A stretch of 64,000 nucleotides of DNA from Jutongia hominis (GCF_014384965.1 NZ_JACRSW010000016.1:26103-90102), one strand, 5' to 3'; shown: positions 1 to 10,960, counted from the stretch's first letter. A program made the numbers and translations. The notes: generated by a model from the sequence alone, not told the origin.

Positions 1-320
1 ATGGTGCTGTTGATACGGTTATTCCTGCAACAGATACGATCGTAGAGAGCCAGGGAGGAGATGTGATTTCTTCTGTACCGGATCGTTCTAAGATGTATCA
101 GGGACAGACACCACAGACTTTCAAAGCGAAGAAGTTAAAAGATCTGTATGAGTCATTAACAGACGATGAGAAAGAAATCCTGACCGATGCATCCAAGATC
201 TTTGTGATCAAAGGTGAAAAAGTTTATCTGGTACAGGGTGAAGTCTTTAATATTAAGATCACATATCCTTATGATCTGCGTGTGGCAGAATCTTTGATCC
301 AGGATCAGAAAAAGAAATAA
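1..320 (+). CDS. tarI: Ribitol-5-phosphate cytidylyltransferase (TarI/IspD family), C-terminal part
   Basis: This is the last ~105 codons of a cytidylyltransferase; the start lies left of the window and the reading frame begins at base 3. The visible residues (DTVIPATDTI near the edge, QGQTPQTFKAKKL, then ITYPYDLRVAESL near the end) match the C-terminal half of IspD/TarI proteins, which transfer CMP to a sugar-alcohol phosphate. The next gene, 15 bp downstream, is a TarJ-like dehydrogenase. That pairing favours TarI (CDP-ribitol for wall teichoic acid or other ribitol-phosphate polymers) over the isoprenoid enzyme IspD. IspD remains the alternative because the N-terminal half is not visible. 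Confidence 0.8.
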   Translation, partial: GAVDTVIPATDTIVESQGGDVISSVPDRSKMYQGQTPQTFKAKKLKDLYESLTDDEKEILTDASKIFVIKGEKVYLVQGEVFNIKITYPYDLRVAESLIQDQKKK

Positions 321-335
321 ACGGAGGGGCAGGCT

Positions 336-1361
336 ATGTTAAATACAGTATATCGTCTGGTTGCACCCAGACGTTTTGAAGTAGAATTTAATGATATTGA
401 CCTGCATGCAGGACAGATCGTTGTCAGACCAACCCATCTGTCGATCTGTCATGCCGACCAGCGTTATTATCAGGGTGTGCGTCCGGCAGAAGTATTAAAG
501 GAAAAACTGCCAATGGCATTGATCCATGAAGGTCTCGGTGAAGTTTTATATGATCCGACAGGAACCTATCAATGTGGTGATACGGTGATCATGATTCCGA
601 ATACACCATGCGAAAAGGATGAAGTGATCGCAGAAAACTATCTGCGTTCCAGCAAATTCCGTGCCAGTGGATTTGATGGTTTTATGCAGGAGCATGTTGC
701 ATTGGATATTGACCGCGTTGTGCCTGTAGACGATTCCATCGATAAAGTGATCGCAGCATTTACAGAGTTAGTATCTGTCAGCGTTCATGCAATCCGTCGT
801 TTTGATTCGATCGCCCATAAGAGAAGAAAAGCAGTAGGTATCTGGGGCGATGGTAACCTTGGTTATATTACGGCAATCTTTTTTAAAGCAATGTTTCCGA
901 ATACCAAATTATATATTCTTGGTGTGGATCAGGAGAAATTATCCGGTTTCTCTTTTGCGGATGATACTTTTTCCGTATCGGATATCCCGGATGATCTCTA
1001 TATTGATCATGCATTTGAATGTGTCGGTGGGGCTGCATCACAGCAGGCGATCAACCAGATCATTGATCATATCCAGCCGGAAGGAACGATTTCTATTCTG
1101 GGGGTATCAGAATATCCGGTTCCGATCAATACACGTATGGTCTTAGAAAAAGGCCTGCGAATTTTTGGAAGCAGCCGAAGCGGCAGAGAAGATTTCTTAA
1201 AGACAGTAGAGCTATATAAGGAACATCCTGAAATTATCGGCTATTTAAGAAATATTGTCGGAGCACAGGTTGAAGTCAGATCTATTGAAGATATGAACAA
1301 AGCATTTGAGACAGATATTCATAAGAGCATGGGTAAGACGATCATGCTATGGAATAAATAA
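336..1361 (+). CDS. tarJ: Ribulose-5-phosphate reductase TarJ-like (zinc-type dehydrogenase)
   Basis: 341 aa medium-chain dehydrogenase that would reduce ribulose 5-phosphate to ribitol 5-phosphate with NADPH, supplying the cytidylyltransferase just upstream. Seen in the sequence: a zinc-ligand region SICHADQRYY near residue 37, a second ligand region LIHEGLGEV near residue 70, and a Rossmann fold starting at GIWGDGNLGY near residue 170. Length is typical of TarJ. The start follows GGAGGGG with good spacing. The two genes form a short operon closed by the hairpin at 1374-1421. A different polyol dehydrogenase activity cannot be excluded from sequence alone. Confidence 0.82.
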   Translation: MLNTVYRLVAPRRFEVEFNDIDLHAGQIVVRPTHLSICHADQRYYQGVRPAEVLKEKLPMALIHEGLGEVLYDPTGTYQCGDTVIMIPNTPCEKDEVIAENYLRSSKFRASGFDGFMQEHVALDIDRVVPVDDSIDKVIAAFTELVSVSVHAIRRFDSIAHKRRKAVGIWGDGNLGYITAIFFKAMFPNTKLYILGVDQEKLSGFSFADDTFSVSDIPDDLYIDHAFECVGGAASQQAINQIIDHIQPEGTISILGVSEYPVPINTRMVLEKGLRIFGSSRSGREDFLKTVELYKEHPEIIGYLRNIVGAQVEVRSIEDMNKAFETDIHKSMGKTIMLWNK

Positions 1362-1373
1362 TAGAAAAATTCT

Positions 1374-1421
1374 AAAAAGCTGTATACAGGTTCGCAAAAT
1401 GTACTTGTATATAGCTTTTTT
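1374..1421 (+). terminator. Rho-independent terminator after tarJ
   Basis: AAAAAGCT-G-TATACA pairs with TGTATA-T-AGCTTTTT (one G-T wobble), followed by a T run. It separates the tar pair from queA. Confidence 0.85.
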
Positions 1422-1454
1422 GAAAAATGGTTCAGAAATGAGGAAGAAAAACTT

Positions 1455-2489
1455 ATGAAAACAGCAGATTTTTATTATGATCTACCGGAAGAATTGATCG
1501 CTCAGGATCCATTGACAGACAGAGCTTCATCTAAGTTAATGGTTTTAAATAAAGAAACCGGAGAAAAAACACATACCGATTTTCATCATATTATTGATTA
1601 TCTTCATGAAGGAGACTGCTTAGTGATCAATGATACGAAAGTAATTCCGGCAAGACTGATCGGAGAAAGAGAAGAAACAGGTGGTAAAGTCGAAGTCCTT
1701 TTGTTAAAACGAAAAGAAAACAATATCTGGGAAACTTTAGTTAAACCGGGGAAGAAAGCAAGACCGGGAGTGCGATTAAGCTTTGGTAATGGTCTTTTAA
1801 AAGCACAGGTTTTAGAAGTTGTGGAAGAAGGCAATCGTCTGATCCAATTTGAATATGATGGAATTTTCGAAGAGATATTGGACCAGCTTGGTCAAATGCC
1901 ACTTCCACCATATATCACTCATGAATTAAAGGACAAAAACCGCTACCAGACGGTTTATGCCAAATACGAAGGTTCTGCTGCTGCACCGACAGCAGGACTT
2001 CATTTTACAAAAGAACTGTTAGAAGATATTAAGAAAAAAGGAATTCGAATCGCTCATGTCACATTGCATGTCGGTCTTGGAACATTCCGTCCGGTAAAAG
2101 TCGATGATGTGGCAAATCATCATATGCATACGGAATATTATCGAGTGACAAAAGAAGCGGCAGATATCATTAATGATACAAAGAAAAAAGGAAACCGCGT
2201 GATCTGTGTCGGAACGACAAGCTGTCGTACGATCGAGTCTGCTGCAAATGAGCAGGGAATTGTGGAAGCAAAGGAAGGGGATACCAGTATCTTTATCTAT
2301 CCGGGCTATCAGTTTAAGGTATTGGATTGTCTGATCACAAACTTTCATCTGCCGGAATCAACTTTGTTAATGCTTGTTTCGGCTCTTGCGGGTAAAGAGA
2401 ATATTATGGCAGCCTATAAAGAAGCTGTTGAGATGAAATACCGTTTTTTCTCTTTCGGAGATGCTATGTTTATTCAAAGTGAGAAGTAA
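1455..2489 (+). CDS. queA: S-adenosylmethionine:tRNA ribosyltransferase-isomerase QueA
   Basis: 344 aa, the usual QueA length. It moves the ribosyl group of SAM onto preQ1 in tRNA to form epoxyqueuosine at anticodon position 34. Recognisable family segments are [16 protein letters not shown] at the N-terminus, [18 protein letters not shown] near residue 67, [10 protein letters not shown] near residue 175, and the C-terminal [18 protein letters not shown]. The Tgt gene that often follows queA is not here. The enzyme acting after QueA, QueH, is encoded about 11 kb downstream in this window, so both terminal queuosine steps are present. Confidence 0.96.
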   Translation: MKTADFYYDLPEELIAQDPLTDRASSKLMVLNKETGEKTHTDFHHIIDYLHEGDCLVINDTKVIPARLIGEREETGGKVEVLLLKRKENNIWETLVKPGKKARPGVRLSFGNGLLKAQVLEVVEEGNRLIQFEYDGIFEEILDQLGQMPLPPYITHELKDKNRYQTVYAKYEGSAAAPTAGLHFTKELLEDIKKKGIRIAHVTLHVGLGTFRPVKVDDVANHHMHTEYYRVTKEAADIINDTKKKGNRVICVGTTSCRTIESAANEQGIVEAKEGDTSIFIYPGYQFKVLDCLITNFHLPESTLLMLVSALAGKENIMAAYKEAVEMKYRFFSFGDAMFIQSEK

Positions 2490-2506
2490 AAAAGGAGGAT
2501 ACCGGC

Positions 2507-3454
2507 TTGAAAAGAATGCTTTTTATTTATAATCCGATGGCAGGAAAAGAACAGATTAAGAATAAATTATCAGATATTGTTCAGATATTTTGCAAATCCG
2601 GATTTGAAATTACGATCTTTGCGACACAGGGACCGGAAGATGCGACAAATATTGTCCAAGAGCGCGGCGAGGAATATGATTATATTGTATGTTCCGGTGG
2701 AGATGGAACGATGAACGAAGTAGCAACAGGTTATATGAATATTACAAAAAAACCAATCTGTGGTTATATTCCTGCAGGGACGGTCAATGATTTCGCTTCA
2801 AGCTTGAAGATTCCAAAGATCATGAAAAAGGCAGCACAGCTGATTACACAGGGCAGTGTATTCCGCTGTGATCTTGGTCAGTTTAATGATCGTTATTTTA
2901 CATATGTATGCGGTTTTGGTGCCTTTACGGAAGTATCGTACCAGACACCGCAGGAGTGGAAAAATGCTCTTGGAAAAGCTGCTTATTTTATAGAGGCATT
3001 AAAGCATATTGCAGAGATCAAAGCACATCATATGAAGATTATCTATGATGGCAATGAGATAGAGGATAATTTTATCTTAGGACTAGTCAGTAATTCAGTT
3101 TCTGTAGCCGGATACAAGGCATACAGCAAGATGAATATTATGATGGATGATGGTAAATTCGAAGCGTTATTTATCAAAGAAATCCATAATCCGCTGGAAT
3201 TACAGGCAGCATTAAACGGTTTGATGTCAAAGAAATTTGATTCCGACAGAATGCTTCAGTTTAGCAGCAGTGAGATTAAGATCATCTGTGATGATGAAGT
3301 ACAATGGACTTTGGACGGAGAAGATGGCGGACTTTGCAAAGAGGTAACAATGAAAAACCATCAATATGCGTTACCGATTCTTTGTGATAAATCGGTATCT
3401 GCTCAGGTCTCGCACAGAGCAGCTAAAAAGGCAGAAGAAGTAGAGGAAAAATAA
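2507..3454 (+). CDS. Diacylglycerol/lipid kinase family protein (DgkB/YegS-like)
   Basis: 315 aa cytoplasmic lipid kinase of the diacylglycerol kinase catalytic-domain family, expected to phosphorylate diacylglycerol or a related lipid at the membrane. The nucleotide-binding motif CSGGDGTMNEVATGY is near residue 65 and PAGTVNDFASSL near residue 88. The C-terminal half is the beta-sandwich part of YegS-like proteins. The start is a TTG codon with AAAAGGAGG upstream. It lies 17 bp after queA and was probably transcribed with it. The exact lipid substrate is not readable from sequence. Confidence 0.88.
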   Translation: MKRMLFIYNPMAGKEQIKNKLSDIVQIFCKSGFEITIFATQGPEDATNIVQERGEEYDYIVCSGGDGTMNEVATGYMNITKKPICGYIPAGTVNDFASSLKIPKIMKKAAQLITQGSVFRCDLGQFNDRYFTYVCGFGAFTEVSYQTPQEWKNALGKAAYFIEALKHIAEIKAHHMKIIYDGNEIEDNFILGLVSNSVSVAGYKAYSKMNIMMDDGKFEALFIKEIHNPLELQAALNGLMSKKFDSDRMLQFSSSEIKIICDDEVQWTLDGEDGGLCKEVTMKNHQYALPILCDKSVSAQVSHRAAKKAEEVEEK

Positions 3455-3520
3455 TTTGCAGAATTTTTGTTTGATAGTTTTACTTTTTATATGACATGTG
3501 ACAGGAAAGGAGGTATGACT

Positions 3521-4474
3521 GTGCGGATCACATTTGCTCCGTTAGAAGGGATTACAGGATATATTTACCGTAATACCTATCAGGAATATTATGGTGGGAT
3601 CGACCGGTACTACAGTCCGTTTCTTGTAACGAGAGATCGGGGGATCATGAAGAAGAAAGAACTTCGTGATATTTTGCCGGAAAACAATCTGAATATCGAT
3701 CTTGTACCACAATTATTGACCAATAAGACTGAAAACTTTTTACAGGCTGCTGCCCAGTTAAAAGAATTAGGTTATCGAGAGATCAATCTGAATTTAGGCT
3801 GTCCATCGGGAACCGTTGTTTCAAAAGGAAGAGGAGCAGGCTTTCTAGACCAGCCGGAAAAATTGCAATCGTTTTTAGAAGAGATTTTTCAAAAAGCGGA
3901 TTATGCAATCTCGATCAAGACAAGGATCGGAATGTATGAACCCGAAGAATTCCATCGTCTGCTTGCGATATATAATGAATATCCGATCCGCGAACTGATC
4001 ATACATCCGCGTACCAGACAGGAGTTTTACAAAGAAAAGATCCACCCGGAAATTTTTAAGTATGCCTATGAGCACAGCAAAAATCCGATTACATTTAATG
4101 GTGAGATCCGGTCACTTCAGGCGGTTACAGCATTAGAAAAAGAATATCCCGCAATGAAAAATATAATGATAGGAAGAGGCTTGATCGCAAAACCCGGCTT
4201 TATCATGCAAGCGGCAGATGGCAGTCTGACAGAGAACAGAACACGTTCGAAAAAGAGATTAAAAGAGTTTTTAGACTGTCTGTTAGAAGAATATCGGAAA
4301 GTGATGTCTGCGGATATTCATGCATTATTTAAAATGAAGGAAATATGGATCTATATGGCACCGTATTTTACCAATTATGAGAAATACTTAAAAAAGATTA
4401 AAAAGACCGATAAACTGATGGAATACCGGGCATCTGTTTCGAGTCTGATGACCAATGAAGATATTATAGAATAA
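3521..4474 (+). CDS. tRNA-dihydrouridine synthase family protein
   Basis: 317 aa FMN-dependent enzyme that reduces uridine to dihydrouridine in tRNA. It shows the Dus core: APLEGITGYIYRN at the start, LNLGCPSGTVVSKGRGAGFL near residue 98 with the catalytic cysteine, SIKTRIG, and LIIHPRTRQEFYK with the FMN-phosphate region after it. I chose the GTG start at 3521 because AGGAGG (3508-3513) is 7 bases upstream. The in-frame ATG at 3515 almost touches that site, and an ATG at 3467 would add a non-family leader. Which Dus subgroup it belongs to is not clear. Confidence 0.88.
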   Translation: MRITFAPLEGITGYIYRNTYQEYYGGIDRYYSPFLVTRDRGIMKKKELRDILPENNLNIDLVPQLLTNKTENFLQAAAQLKELGYREINLNLGCPSGTVVSKGRGAGFLDQPEKLQSFLEEIFQKADYAISIKTRIGMYEPEEFHRLLAIYNEYPIRELIIHPRTRQEFYKEKIHPEIFKYAYEHSKNPITFNGEIRSLQAVTALEKEYPAMKNIMIGRGLIAKPGFIMQAADGSLTENRTRSKKRLKEFLDCLLEEYRKVMSADIHALFKMKEIWIYMAPYFTNYEKYLKKIKKTDKLMEYRASVSSLMTNEDIIE

Positions 4475-4576
4475 ATGGCTGCTATTCGTATGCAGAAAAG
4501 ATAGCAGGTCATAACCGATATGATCGGGAGTGGTATATGAAGATATGGTATATTTTACGAGAGGAGGTAGAGAGTA

Positions 4577-5761
4577 ATGTATCAGAGAATTTTTGTGATC
4601 GTTCTGGATTCACTTGGGGTTGGTGCTATGCCGGATTCGAAAGAGTATGGGGATATTGGTGTTGATACCTTTGGACACATTGGGGAAAAGATGGGAACCA
4701 TGCAAATTCCTAATTTGCAAAAACTTGGAATGGCAAATTTGCATTCGATTCCGGGAGTTGAGCCGGTGAAACAGCCACTTGGTGTCTATACAAAGCTTCG
4801 CGAAAGAAGTCTGGGCAAAGATACGATGACAGGACATTGGGAGATGATGGGGCTATATATTACAAAGCCTTTTATTACTTTTACAGAGAATGGTTTCCCG
4901 GATGAACTGATCAAAGAATTAGAAAAAGAGACCGGAAGAAAAGTCATTGGCAACAAAAGTGCAAGTGGAACCGTGATCTTAGATGAACTTGGAGAAGAAG
5001 AAATTCAAAAAGGACATCTGATCGTATATACTTCAGCAGATTCCGTTATGCAGATCTGTGGTAATGAAGAAACAATGGGACTTGAAAATCTCTATCACTA
5101 TTGTGAGATTGCAAGAAAGCTGACGATGAAAGATGAATGGAAAGTAGGACGTGTGATCGCCAGACCTTATGTGGGCAAGAAGAAAGGTGAGTTTGTACGG
5201 ACTTCCAATCGTCATGATTATGCATTAAAGCCATTTTCAAAAACGGTGTTAAATGCATTAAAGGAAGAGAAATATGATGTGATCTCGGTAGGGAAGATCT
5301 ATGATATCTTTGATGGTGAAGGTTTAACAGAATCAAATAAGTCAAAAAGCTCGGTGCATGGTATGGAACAAACGATCGAAAAAGCAAGATCGGACTTTAA
5401 AGGTCTTTGCTATACTAATTTAGTTGACTTTGATGCACTTTGGGGACATCGTCGCAATCCGATCGGCTATGGACAGGAGATTGAACGCTTTGATAAAAAG
5501 CTTGGCGAATTGTTAGAAGTCCTGAAAAACGATGATCTTTTGATCATTACTGCTGATCATGGGAATGATCCAACGTATACAGGAACGGATCATACGAGAG
5601 AAAAAGTACCTTTTATTGCGTATTCTCCATCGATGAAGCAAGGAAAGCCAATTGAGGAGCAGGACACCTTTGCCGTGATCGGAGCAACGATTGCAAAGAA
5701 CTTTAACGTACCGATGCCGGAAGGCACGATCGGTCATTCGATATTAGAGGAACTTTCCTGA
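4577..5761 (+). CDS. deoB: Phosphopentomutase DeoB
   Basis: 394 aa alkaline-phosphatase-superfamily mutase that interconverts (deoxy)ribose 1-phosphate and 5-phosphate in nucleoside salvage. Metal and active-site motifs are visible: [13 protein letters not shown] at the N-terminus, [13 protein letters not shown] near residue 78 with the phosphoacceptor Thr, and [18 protein letters not shown] near residue 330. Start has GAGGAGG upstream. The 100-bp gap before it shows no clear promoter, so it may be cotranscribed with the upstream genes. Confidence 0.96.
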   Translation: MYQRIFVIVLDSLGVGAMPDSKEYGDIGVDTFGHIGEKMGTMQIPNLQKLGMANLHSIPGVEPVKQPLGVYTKLRERSLGKDTMTGHWEMMGLYITKPFITFTENGFPDELIKELEKETGRKVIGNKSASGTVILDELGEEEIQKGHLIVYTSADSVMQICGNEETMGLENLYHYCEIARKLTMKDEWKVGRVIARPYVGKKKGEFVRTSNRHDYALKPFSKTVLNALKEEKYDVISVGKIYDIFDGEGLTESNKSKSSVHGMEQTIEKARSDFKGLCYTNLVDFDALWGHRRNPIGYGQEIERFDKKLGELLEVLKNDDLLIITADHGNDPTYTGTDHTREKVPFIAYSPSMKQGKPIEEQDTFAVIGATIAKNFNVPMPEGTIGHSILEELS

Positions 5762-5836
5762 TTTTCTTATCACGGATAAACAGGCACCTTCTGTTTGGAT
5801 TCATCATACAATGAAAAAAAACAGGTGGTGCTTTTT

Positions 5837-7678
5837 ATGTGTGGAATTGCGGGCTTTTTTTCAACACAGAAAGATTATTGTAAAGAGTTTCCCCGATATG
5901 ATCATATACTAAATCAGATGAAAGTGCGACTATACAGCCGTGGACCGGATGAAAACGGAACTTTTTTAGCAAAAGAGTGTGGCCTGGCACATACTCGTCT
6001 GTCGATCAGGGATTTAAAAGCAGGTTCTCAGCCAATGATCCGCCAAAGGAATGGATATCGCTATGTGATTATATATAACGGAGAATTATATAATACAAAA
6101 GAGCTTCGTAATGAACTGATACAACGGGGAGAGCAGTTTGAAACAACATCTGATACAGAGGTTGTCTTGCTTTCTTTTTTATATTATGGCACAGATTTTG
6201 TCAAAAAGCTGGATGGCATTTTTGCTTTTGCAATCTTTGATGAGTTTCATGAAAAACTGTTATTATATCGTGATTCATTTGGTGTTAAACCGCTTTTTTA
6301 TACATTTGTAGAAGATACACTTGTTTTTGGATCGGAACCGAAAGCACTTTTTACGTATCCGGGCTGCCGGGCAAGAGTAGACAAAAAAAGCTTTCAGGAA
6401 GTTTTTGGGATCGGGCCGGCACGTATACCGGGAAGTGGCATCTTTCAAAATGTACAGGAAGTCAGGCCGGGGTGTTATTTAAGTTTTAGTAAATATGGTC
6501 TGCATGAAGTTGTCTATTGGAGATTAGAAAGTCATCCGCATGAAGATTCTTATGAAGATACGATCAAAAAGACAAGTGCATTATTAGAAGATTCGATCGC
6601 CAGACAGATGGCATCAGATGTTCCAATCTGTACCTTTTTATCCGGGGGTGTCGATTCGAGTCTGGTTTCTTCTGTCTGTAGCAGGCATTTGCAGGAAAAA
6701 GGAGAGAGACTTACGACATTTTCTTTTGATTTTGATGGAAATGAGAAGTATTTTCAGGCAAATGAGTTTCAACCATCGCAGGATCATCCGTTTGTGGAAA
6801 AGATGGTATCGTATTTGCAATCCGATCATCATTATCTGTCCTGCGATTATGAGACACAGGCTGCATATCTGAAAGAATCCCTGATAGCACATGATCTGCC
6901 CTGTATGGCAGATATAGATTCTTCGTTGTCGTATTTTTGCCATCAGGTCAGTAAGACGCATAAAGTGGTATTGACCGGAGAATGTGCCGATGAAGTGTTT
7001 GGCGGCTATCCGTGGTTTCATAAGGAAAAGTTCTTTCAGGATGATATGTTTCCATGGACGCTTGATCTTATGCCAAGGATGGAATTATTAAAAGACGAGG
7101 TCAGAGAAGAACTGGATCTTACTGATTTTGTAAAAAATGCATATGAGCAGGCGGTCGGAGAGATTGAGGTGCTGCCGACAGAAAACGAAACCGAGACAAG
7201 GCGCAGACAGATTGGATATCTCAATATCCGATTTTTTATGCAAACATTATTAAACCGCATGGACCGGACCAGTATGCGTTGGGGATTAGAAGCAAGAGTT
7301 CCTTTTGCAGATCGCAAGCTGGTGGAATATGTGTTTAATATTCCATGGGAGATGAAAGCGAAGAATGGTGTTGTAAAGAATGTATTGCGAAGCAGCAGTA
7401 TCGGTAAACTGCCCGATGAAATCCTGTTTCGCAAAAAAAGCCCTTATCCGAAAAGTTATCATCCGTTTTATGAAGAATTGCTTGGAAAGAAATTAAAAGA
7501 AGTGATACAGGAGGAACAGGCGCCGATTTTGCGTTTGATCGACAAAGAAAAGACACTGCGTTTTATTGCGAGTGTAAAAGATTATGGAAAGCCATGGTAT
7601 GGGCAGTTAATGGCAGGACCGCAAATGCTTGCCTATCTGTGGCAGATCAATGAATGGATGAATATGTATCAACTGTAA
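5837..7678 (+). CDS. asnB: Asparagine synthase (glutamine-hydrolysing) AsnB
   Basis: 613 aa, class II glutamine amidotransferase domain (N-terminal) followed by an ATP-PPase synthetase domain. It makes asparagine from aspartate, glutamine and ATP. The start at 5837 is fixed by chemistry: the nucleophile must be Cys2, and the protein there begins MCGIAGFF. An upstream in-frame ATG at 5795 would bury it. Also visible: SRGPDENGTF, TRLSIRDL, the PP-loop FLSGGVDSSLVSSV near residue 270, and GECADEVFGGYPWF near residue 390. AGGTGGTG precedes the start. A bidirectional terminator follows. Confidence 0.95.
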   Translation: MCGIAGFFSTQKDYCKEFPRYDHILNQMKVRLYSRGPDENGTFLAKECGLAHTRLSIRDLKAGSQPMIRQRNGYRYVIIYNGELYNTKELRNELIQRGEQFETTSDTEVVLLSFLYYGTDFVKKLDGIFAFAIFDEFHEKLLLYRDSFGVKPLFYTFVEDTLVFGSEPKALFTYPGCRARVDKKSFQEVFGIGPARIPGSGIFQNVQEVRPGCYLSFSKYGLHEVVYWRLESHPHEDSYEDTIKKTSALLEDSIARQMASDVPICTFLSGGVDSSLVSSVCSRHLQEKGERLTTFSFDFDGNEKYFQANEFQPSQDHPFVEKMVSYLQSDHHYLSCDYETQAAYLKESLIAHDLPCMADIDSSLSYFCHQVSKTHKVVLTGECADEVFGGYPWFHKEKFFQDDMFPWTLDLMPRMELLKDEVREELDLTDFVKNAYEQAVGEIEVLPTENETETRRRQIGYLNIRFFMQTLLNRMDRTSMRWGLEARVPFADRKLVEYVFNIPWEMKAKNGVVKNVLRSSSIGKLPDEILFRKKSPYPKSYHPFYEELLGKKLKEVIQEEQAPILRLIDKEKTLRFIASVKDYGKPWYGQLMAGPQMLAYLWQINEWMNMYQL

Positions 7679-7800
7679 CAAGATGACTTTCACAGGATAT
7701 TTTTAGAAAATAATAGGCATAAAATATTTAGACACATAATGAGTCCGAAAAAAGCAGGTGAAAGCTAAAAACTGCAGTTGCTTTCGTAGATGGAGAAGAT

Positions 7801-7841
7801 AAAAACGCAGAAATATCATTTTGGATATTTCTGCGTTTTTA
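7801..7841. terminator. Bidirectional terminator between asnB and typA
   Basis: AAAAACGCAGAAATATC pairs with GATATTTCTGCGTTTTT around a 6-nt loop. A-run and T-run flank the stem, so it can end transcription of both convergent genes. Confidence 0.9.
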
Positions 7842-7918
7842 GGTTTGCTATTTACAAATAGGTTTTTGGGATATTTGTTTTGATTCCGTCTAGAAACACT
7901 TTGTATTTGGCATTCAAA

Positions 7919-9745
7919 TTATTTCTTTTTAGAACGATATCTCTGCGTAGAATCAAGGATTTTCTTACGGATACGAAGATTTTCCGGCGTGATCTCTAAG
8001 AGTTCGTCTGTATCAATAAAGTCTAAGGCTTCCTCTAAGCTTAATACTTTAGGCGGAACAAGCTTTAATGCATCATCCGCACTCGAAGAACGTGTGTTTG
8101 TCAGATGCTTTGTCTTACATACATTTAATTCAATATCTTCGGCTTTACCGTTCTGGCCAATTACCATGCCGGCATATACTTTTTCGCCCGGTCCGACAAA
8201 GAGTGTACCACGATCCTGTGCACTGAAAAGACCGTATGCAACCGTTTCGCCGGACTCAAATGCGATTAGGGATCCCTGCTTACGATATGAGATATCACCA
8301 CGATATGGACCATATTCTTCAAAGACAGTATTGATAATACCATTTCCTTTGGTGTCGGTTAAGAATTCACCACGATAACCGATCAGGCCGCGGGAAGGAA
8401 TTAAAAATTCCAAACGTGTAAATCCGCCACCGATCGGACTCATTCCCTGAAGTTCGCCCTTACGGTTGCTTAACTTCTCGATAACGCTTCCTGCAAATTC
8501 TTCCGGAACGTCAATATAAGCACGTTCTAATGGCTCTAATTTCTGGTTGCGTTCATCTGTACGGTATAAAACTTCGGCTTTACTGACAGCAAACTCATAA
8601 CCTTCACGACGCATATTTTCAATCAGAACAGATAAATGCAATTCGCCACGGCCGGAAACTTTAAAGCTGTCCATATTGTCGGTTTCCTCCACACGAAGAC
8701 TGACATCAGAATTTAATTCGCTGAAAAGACGGTCTCTTAAATGACGGGATGTAACAAACTTACCTTCCTGACCGGCTAACGGACTGTCATTTACAAGAAA
8801 ATGCATAGCGATTGTTGGCTCTGAAATCTTCTGGAAAGGAATGGCAACCGGATTTTCGGGAGAACAGATTGTGTCTCCGATGTGGATATCCGTAATACCG
8901 GAGATTGCAACGATCGAACCGATGCTTGCTTCCTGTACTTCGACTTTCTTTAAGCCGTCAAATTCATATAATTTGTTGATACGGACACGGTTGTTCTTTT
9001 CTTTGTCATGGGCATTGACGATCACAACGTCCTGATTGACTTTGATCGTACCGTTGTCTACTTTACCGACACCGATGCGGCCTACATATTCATTATAATC
9101 GATTGTACTGATCAAAACCTGTGTAGAGGCATCAGGATCCCCTTCGGGAGCCGGAATGTAATCTAAAATCGTATCAAACAATGGAATCATATCTGTTCCG
9201 GGTTCTGTCGAACTGTAAGAAGCAATACCATCTCTTGCGGAAGCAAAGATAAATGGACAGTCAAGTTGTTCTTCATTGGCATCCAGATCAATGAAAAGCT
9301 CTAAGACTTCATCAACAACTTCATCAGGACGTGCTTCGGGACGGTCGATCTTATTGATACATACGATAACCGGAAGTTCTAATTCCAAAGCTTTCTTTAA
9401 TACAAACTTTGTCTGAGGCATAGCACCTTCAAACGCATCAACGACTAATACAACACCGTTTACCATTTTTAATACACGTTCTACTTCGCCGCCGAAGTCA
9501 GCATGTCCCGGTGTATCGATAATGTTGATCTTTGTATCTTTATATTTGATGGCAGTGTTTTTTGAAAGGATCGTGATACCACGCTCACGCTCAATATCAC
9601 CGGAATCCATTACTCGTTCCGCAACTTCCTGATTGGAACGGAACGTACCGCTTTGTTTTAATAATTCATCGACTAATGTTGTTTTTCCGTGGTCTACATG
9701 GGCAATGATAGCTATGTTTCGCACATCTTCACGTTTCATTTTCAT
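7919..9745 (-). CDS. typA: Translational GTPase TypA/BipA
   Basis: 608 aa ribosome-binding GTPase involved in 50S assembly and stress adaptation. G motifs: [15 protein letters not shown] near residue 16, [15 protein letters not shown] near residue 75, [13 protein letters not shown] near residue 130. EF-G-like domains follow, and the C-terminus is the TypA-specific domain ([33 protein letters not shown]). AGAGG lies just upstream of the start on the minus strand. It is transcribed against the flanking genes and stands alone. Confidence 0.97.
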   Translation of the reverse strand: MKMKREDVRNIAIIAHVDHGKTTLVDELLKQSGTFRSNQEVAERVMDSGDIERERGITILSKNTAIKYKDTKINIIDTPGHADFGGEVERVLKMVNGVVLVVDAFEGAMPQTKFVLKKALELELPVIVCINKIDRPEARPDEVVDEVLELFIDLDANEEQLDCPFIFASARDGIASYSSTEPGTDMIPLFDTILDYIPAPEGDPDASTQVLISTIDYNEYVGRIGVGKVDNGTIKVNQDVVIVNAHDKEKNNRVRINKLYEFDGLKKVEVQEASIGSIVAISGITDIHIGDTICSPENPVAIPFQKISEPTIAMHFLVNDSPLAGQEGKFVTSRHLRDRLFSELNSDVSLRVEETDNMDSFKVSGRGELHLSVLIENMRREGYEFAVSKAEVLYRTDERNQKLEPLERAYIDVPEEFAGSVIEKLSNRKGELQGMSPIGGGFTRLEFLIPSRGLIGYRGEFLTDTKGNGIINTVFEEYGPYRGDISYRKQGSLIAFESGETVAYGLFSAQDRGTLFVGPGEKVYAGMVIGQNGKAEDIELNVCKTKHLTNTRSSSADDALKLVPPKVLSLEEALDFIDTDELLEITPENLRIRKKILDSTQRYRSKKK

Positions 9746-10076
9746 ATTCTAACCTCTTTCTGTGCTGCTTTTCGATAATAGGATATTTTTCGGAAAGAAA
9801 CTACAAAAATACCCACAATATATTAGTATACTATTTCTGAATGAATATACAAGAGAGCAAAATAGACAAAATTTTGTTGGAATTGAGCGAATTATTTCGT
9901 AATATGTATAATCCTTATTTTTTTGCGGATTCTAAGGTTAAGAACGTCGAAGTATGTCTGATTTCTTGGGTTTCAAAATGCAATTAACTGTTCTAAGATA
10001 GGAGTGTAGCTCGTATAGATATAAAAACAAAATACCCGAAAGAGCGAAAGTTCTTGTGAAAAAGGAAGGAGAAAAT
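9746..10076. promoter_or_regulatory. Divergent intergenic region with a candidate forward promoter
   Basis: This 330-bp AT-rich spacer separates typA (minus) from the OB-fold gene (plus). A plausible plus-strand promoter is TTGAGC (9883-9888), an 18-nt spacer, and TATAAT (9907-9912). That leaves a ~160-nt leader with no recognised riboswitch. Confidence 0.5.
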
Positions 10077-10715
10077 ATGTTGGATAAGGTTTTTACAAAC
10101 AACCAGGTTACAGTAGCAGGGGAGGTGGTAAGTACATTTACATTCAGTCATGAAGTATATGGAGAGCATTTCTTTATGGTAAATATTGCGGTATGTCGTT
10201 TAAGCAGCTCTTATGATATTATTCCGGTCATGGTATCGGAACGTTTAGTAGATGTAAAGAGTGATTATCGTGGATGCATTATGCAGGCATGTGGCCAGTT
10301 CCGCTCTTATAACCGTCATGATGAGGCGAAGAACAGACTGGTATTATCGGTTTTTGCCAGAGAGATCACATTTTTAGAAGAAAATGAAGAAGAGCAGAAT
10401 CCGAATCATATTTTTTTGGATGGCTATGTATGTAAGAAGCCGGTCTACCGTAAAACACCGCTTGGCAGAGAGATTGCTGATGTGTTGCTTGCCGTCAACA
10501 GACCATATGGCAAATCAGATTATATTCCGTGTATCTGCTGGGGCAGAAATGCACGTTTTGTAGAGCAGTTTGAAGTGGGAACACATATTCAGCTCTGGGG
10601 AAGAATCCAAAGCAGAGAATATCAAAAGAAAATCGGAGAGGATGAATATGAAAAGAGAGTGGCATATGAAGTGTCAGTAAGTAAACTGGAATATCTTGAA
10701 GAAGAGGAAGAGTAA
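10077..10715 (+). CDS. OB-fold single-stranded-DNA-binding-like protein (two SSB-like domains)
   Basis: 212 aa. Two successive SSB/PriB-like OB-fold segments can be seen: residues ~5-105 (NQVTVAGEVVSTFTFSHEVYGEHFF...) and ~115-205 (NHIFLDGYVCKKPVYRKTPLGREIADVLLAV...CICWGRNARFVEQF). The acidic C-terminus (LEYLEEEEE) recalls the protein-interaction tail of SSB but lacks its usual DDIPF-like end. A role in DNA replication or repair is inference. The start at 10077 is chosen because AAGGAAGGAG lies just upstream; a GTG at 10056 would put that site inside the gene. Confidence 0.65.
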   Translation: MLDKVFTNNQVTVAGEVVSTFTFSHEVYGEHFFMVNIAVCRLSSSYDIIPVMVSERLVDVKSDYRGCIMQACGQFRSYNRHDEAKNRLVLSVFAREITFLEENEEEQNPNHIFLDGYVCKKPVYRKTPLGREIADVLLAVNRPYGKSDYIPCICWGRNARFVEQFEVGTHIQLWGRIQSREYQKKIGEDEYEKRVAYEVSVSKLEYLEEEEE

Positions 10716-10885
10716 GTAGAAAAGAACGAAAAAATGATCAGAATCTGAAAAAATGATCAGAAAAATAAAAAAGAAAAACAAAAAGTGAAGCTGATTAGGC
10801 AGATAAAAGAAAAAAGGATAGATTTTTCTTATAATATGTGATAGAATGGCTAGAGTTGACAATGAAGTAAGTTTGTTACCCTGGC

Positions 10886-10936
10886 CATTTTTACTGTATG
10901 GAAAAGGCTTTTAAATTCTAAAAAATACAGTAAAAA
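10886..10936 (+). terminator. Hairpin upstream of cobO-like gene
   Basis: TTTTTACTGTAT and ATACAGTAAAAAA flank a ~26-nt A/T-rich loop. It may terminate the upstream gene or shape the cobO leader. The loop is long for a classical terminator. Confidence 0.45.
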
Positions 10937-10960
10937 ATGTGAGATTAGGAGGTTATTTCG